5,698 nt of DNA from positions 1 through 5,698 of the forward strand of contig CADEGS010000263.1 of assembly GCA_902826945.1 (NCBI GenBank), written 5' to 3'. Positions 5,535 through 5,698 of the stretch are shown here, in pieces (position 1 is the first letter of the stretch; every line of letters starts with the position of its first letter). Under the pieces are notes generated by a model, which was not told the origin of the DNA, did no database searches, and worked only from the letters and a program-made list of their open reading frames with translations. Made by a program: the position numbers and the translations under genes. This DNA is from an uncultured bacterium. GTDB taxonomy: Bacteria; Planctomycetota; UBA1135; GCA-002686595.

Positions 5535-5690
5535 GCCTGGGAAGGAATCCTGCGTGGCTCCCGGTGCCGCCTGGCTTCGTCCTGGCAAGGCGCGCCGACG
5601 ACGCGTCTTCACGGCAAGACTCGGAGGAGGCGCAACGCCGCCTGGGCGGAGCCAGACGGTGCTGGGGGCCGCGCAGGATTCTTTCTCGGG
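5535..5690 (+). repeat. Long imperfect inverted repeat (about 156 bases) able to form one extended hairpin
   Basis: Base i pairs with base 11226-i from 5535 to 5586 without any insertion: 40 Watson-Crick pairs, 10 G-U pairs (plus-strand reading) and only 2 mismatches (5570, 5583). Its most conserved part is GAATCCTGCG (5545-5554) with CGCAGGATTC (5672-5681). The middle continues irregularly, with GCGCC (5592-5596) pairing GGCGC (5629-5633), and is capped by GTCTT (5605-5609) and AAGAC (5616-5620) around a 6-base loop. Of 11 transition differences between the arms, 10 give G-U in plus-strand RNA and would be A-C mismatches on the minus strand. This suggests a structured plus-strand RNA. A repeated palindromic or MITE-like element is the alternative. 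No open frame, T tract or transposase is seen. Confidence 0.75.
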
Positions 5691-5698
5691 CGCTCAGG

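Noticed and set aside
5526..5697. 8-base direct repeat GCGCTCAG (5526-5533 and 5690-5697) as a target-site duplication of a mobile element
   Set aside because: The second copy partly overlaps the inverted-repeat pairing, lies at the window edge and is short for such GC-rich DNA. It is worth remembering if the hairpin proves to be multi-copy.
1..5698. tRNA, rRNA, CRISPR arrays or insertion sequences
   Set aside because: Scanning by eye showed no cloverleaf with a CCA end, no regularly spaced repeats and no transposase or integrase motif.

Overview
The window is very GC-rich (by eye above 70%, with long runs of alternating GC). All recognisable genes lie on the minus strand, so in transcription order they are glpK, an amidohydrolase, an untranslated leader-like segment ending in a terminator, a fliK-type gene, an fhlB-type gene, and pdxA, which runs off the left edge. 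A flagellar sigma-28 promoter together with a stand-alone FlhB C-terminal homologue points to a flagellated Gram-negative bacterium. The composition and gene set would suit an uncultured Myxococcota/deltaproteobacterial-type lineage, but no marker gene settles the taxonomy.

Right side (2608-5484): a full-length glycerol kinase (FGGY family) is followed after 77 bases by a COG1228-type metal-dependent amidohydrolase resembling Xaa-Pro dipeptidases. Both look complete, cytosolic and metabolic, and they could share a transcript. Upstream of glpK, 5535-5690 is a long, almost uninterrupted inverted repeat. Its two arms differ almost only by changes that become G-U pairs in plus-strand RNA.

Middle (2273-2607): 335 bases without a conventional gene, but with dense minus-strand structure. 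In reading order these are a perfect 17-base palindrome, a perfect Shine-Dalgarno sequence ahead of a 10-codon micro-ORF, a nested RNA hairpin that overlaps the end of that micro-ORF, a strong intrinsic terminator, and finally a near-consensus sigma-28 promoter. It looks like a regulated or small-RNA transcription unit that ends just before an independent flagellar promoter.

Left side (1-2272): fliK-like and fhlB-like genes overlap by 4 bases (ATGA), and pdxA follows after 33 bases. The first two would set hook length and switch export specificity of the flagellar type III secretion system. PdxA belongs to pyridoxal phosphate synthesis and may be co-transcribed from the flagellar promoter. 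The best candidates for something undescribed are the leader-peptide/terminator unit and the long wobble-paired hairpin beside glpK.
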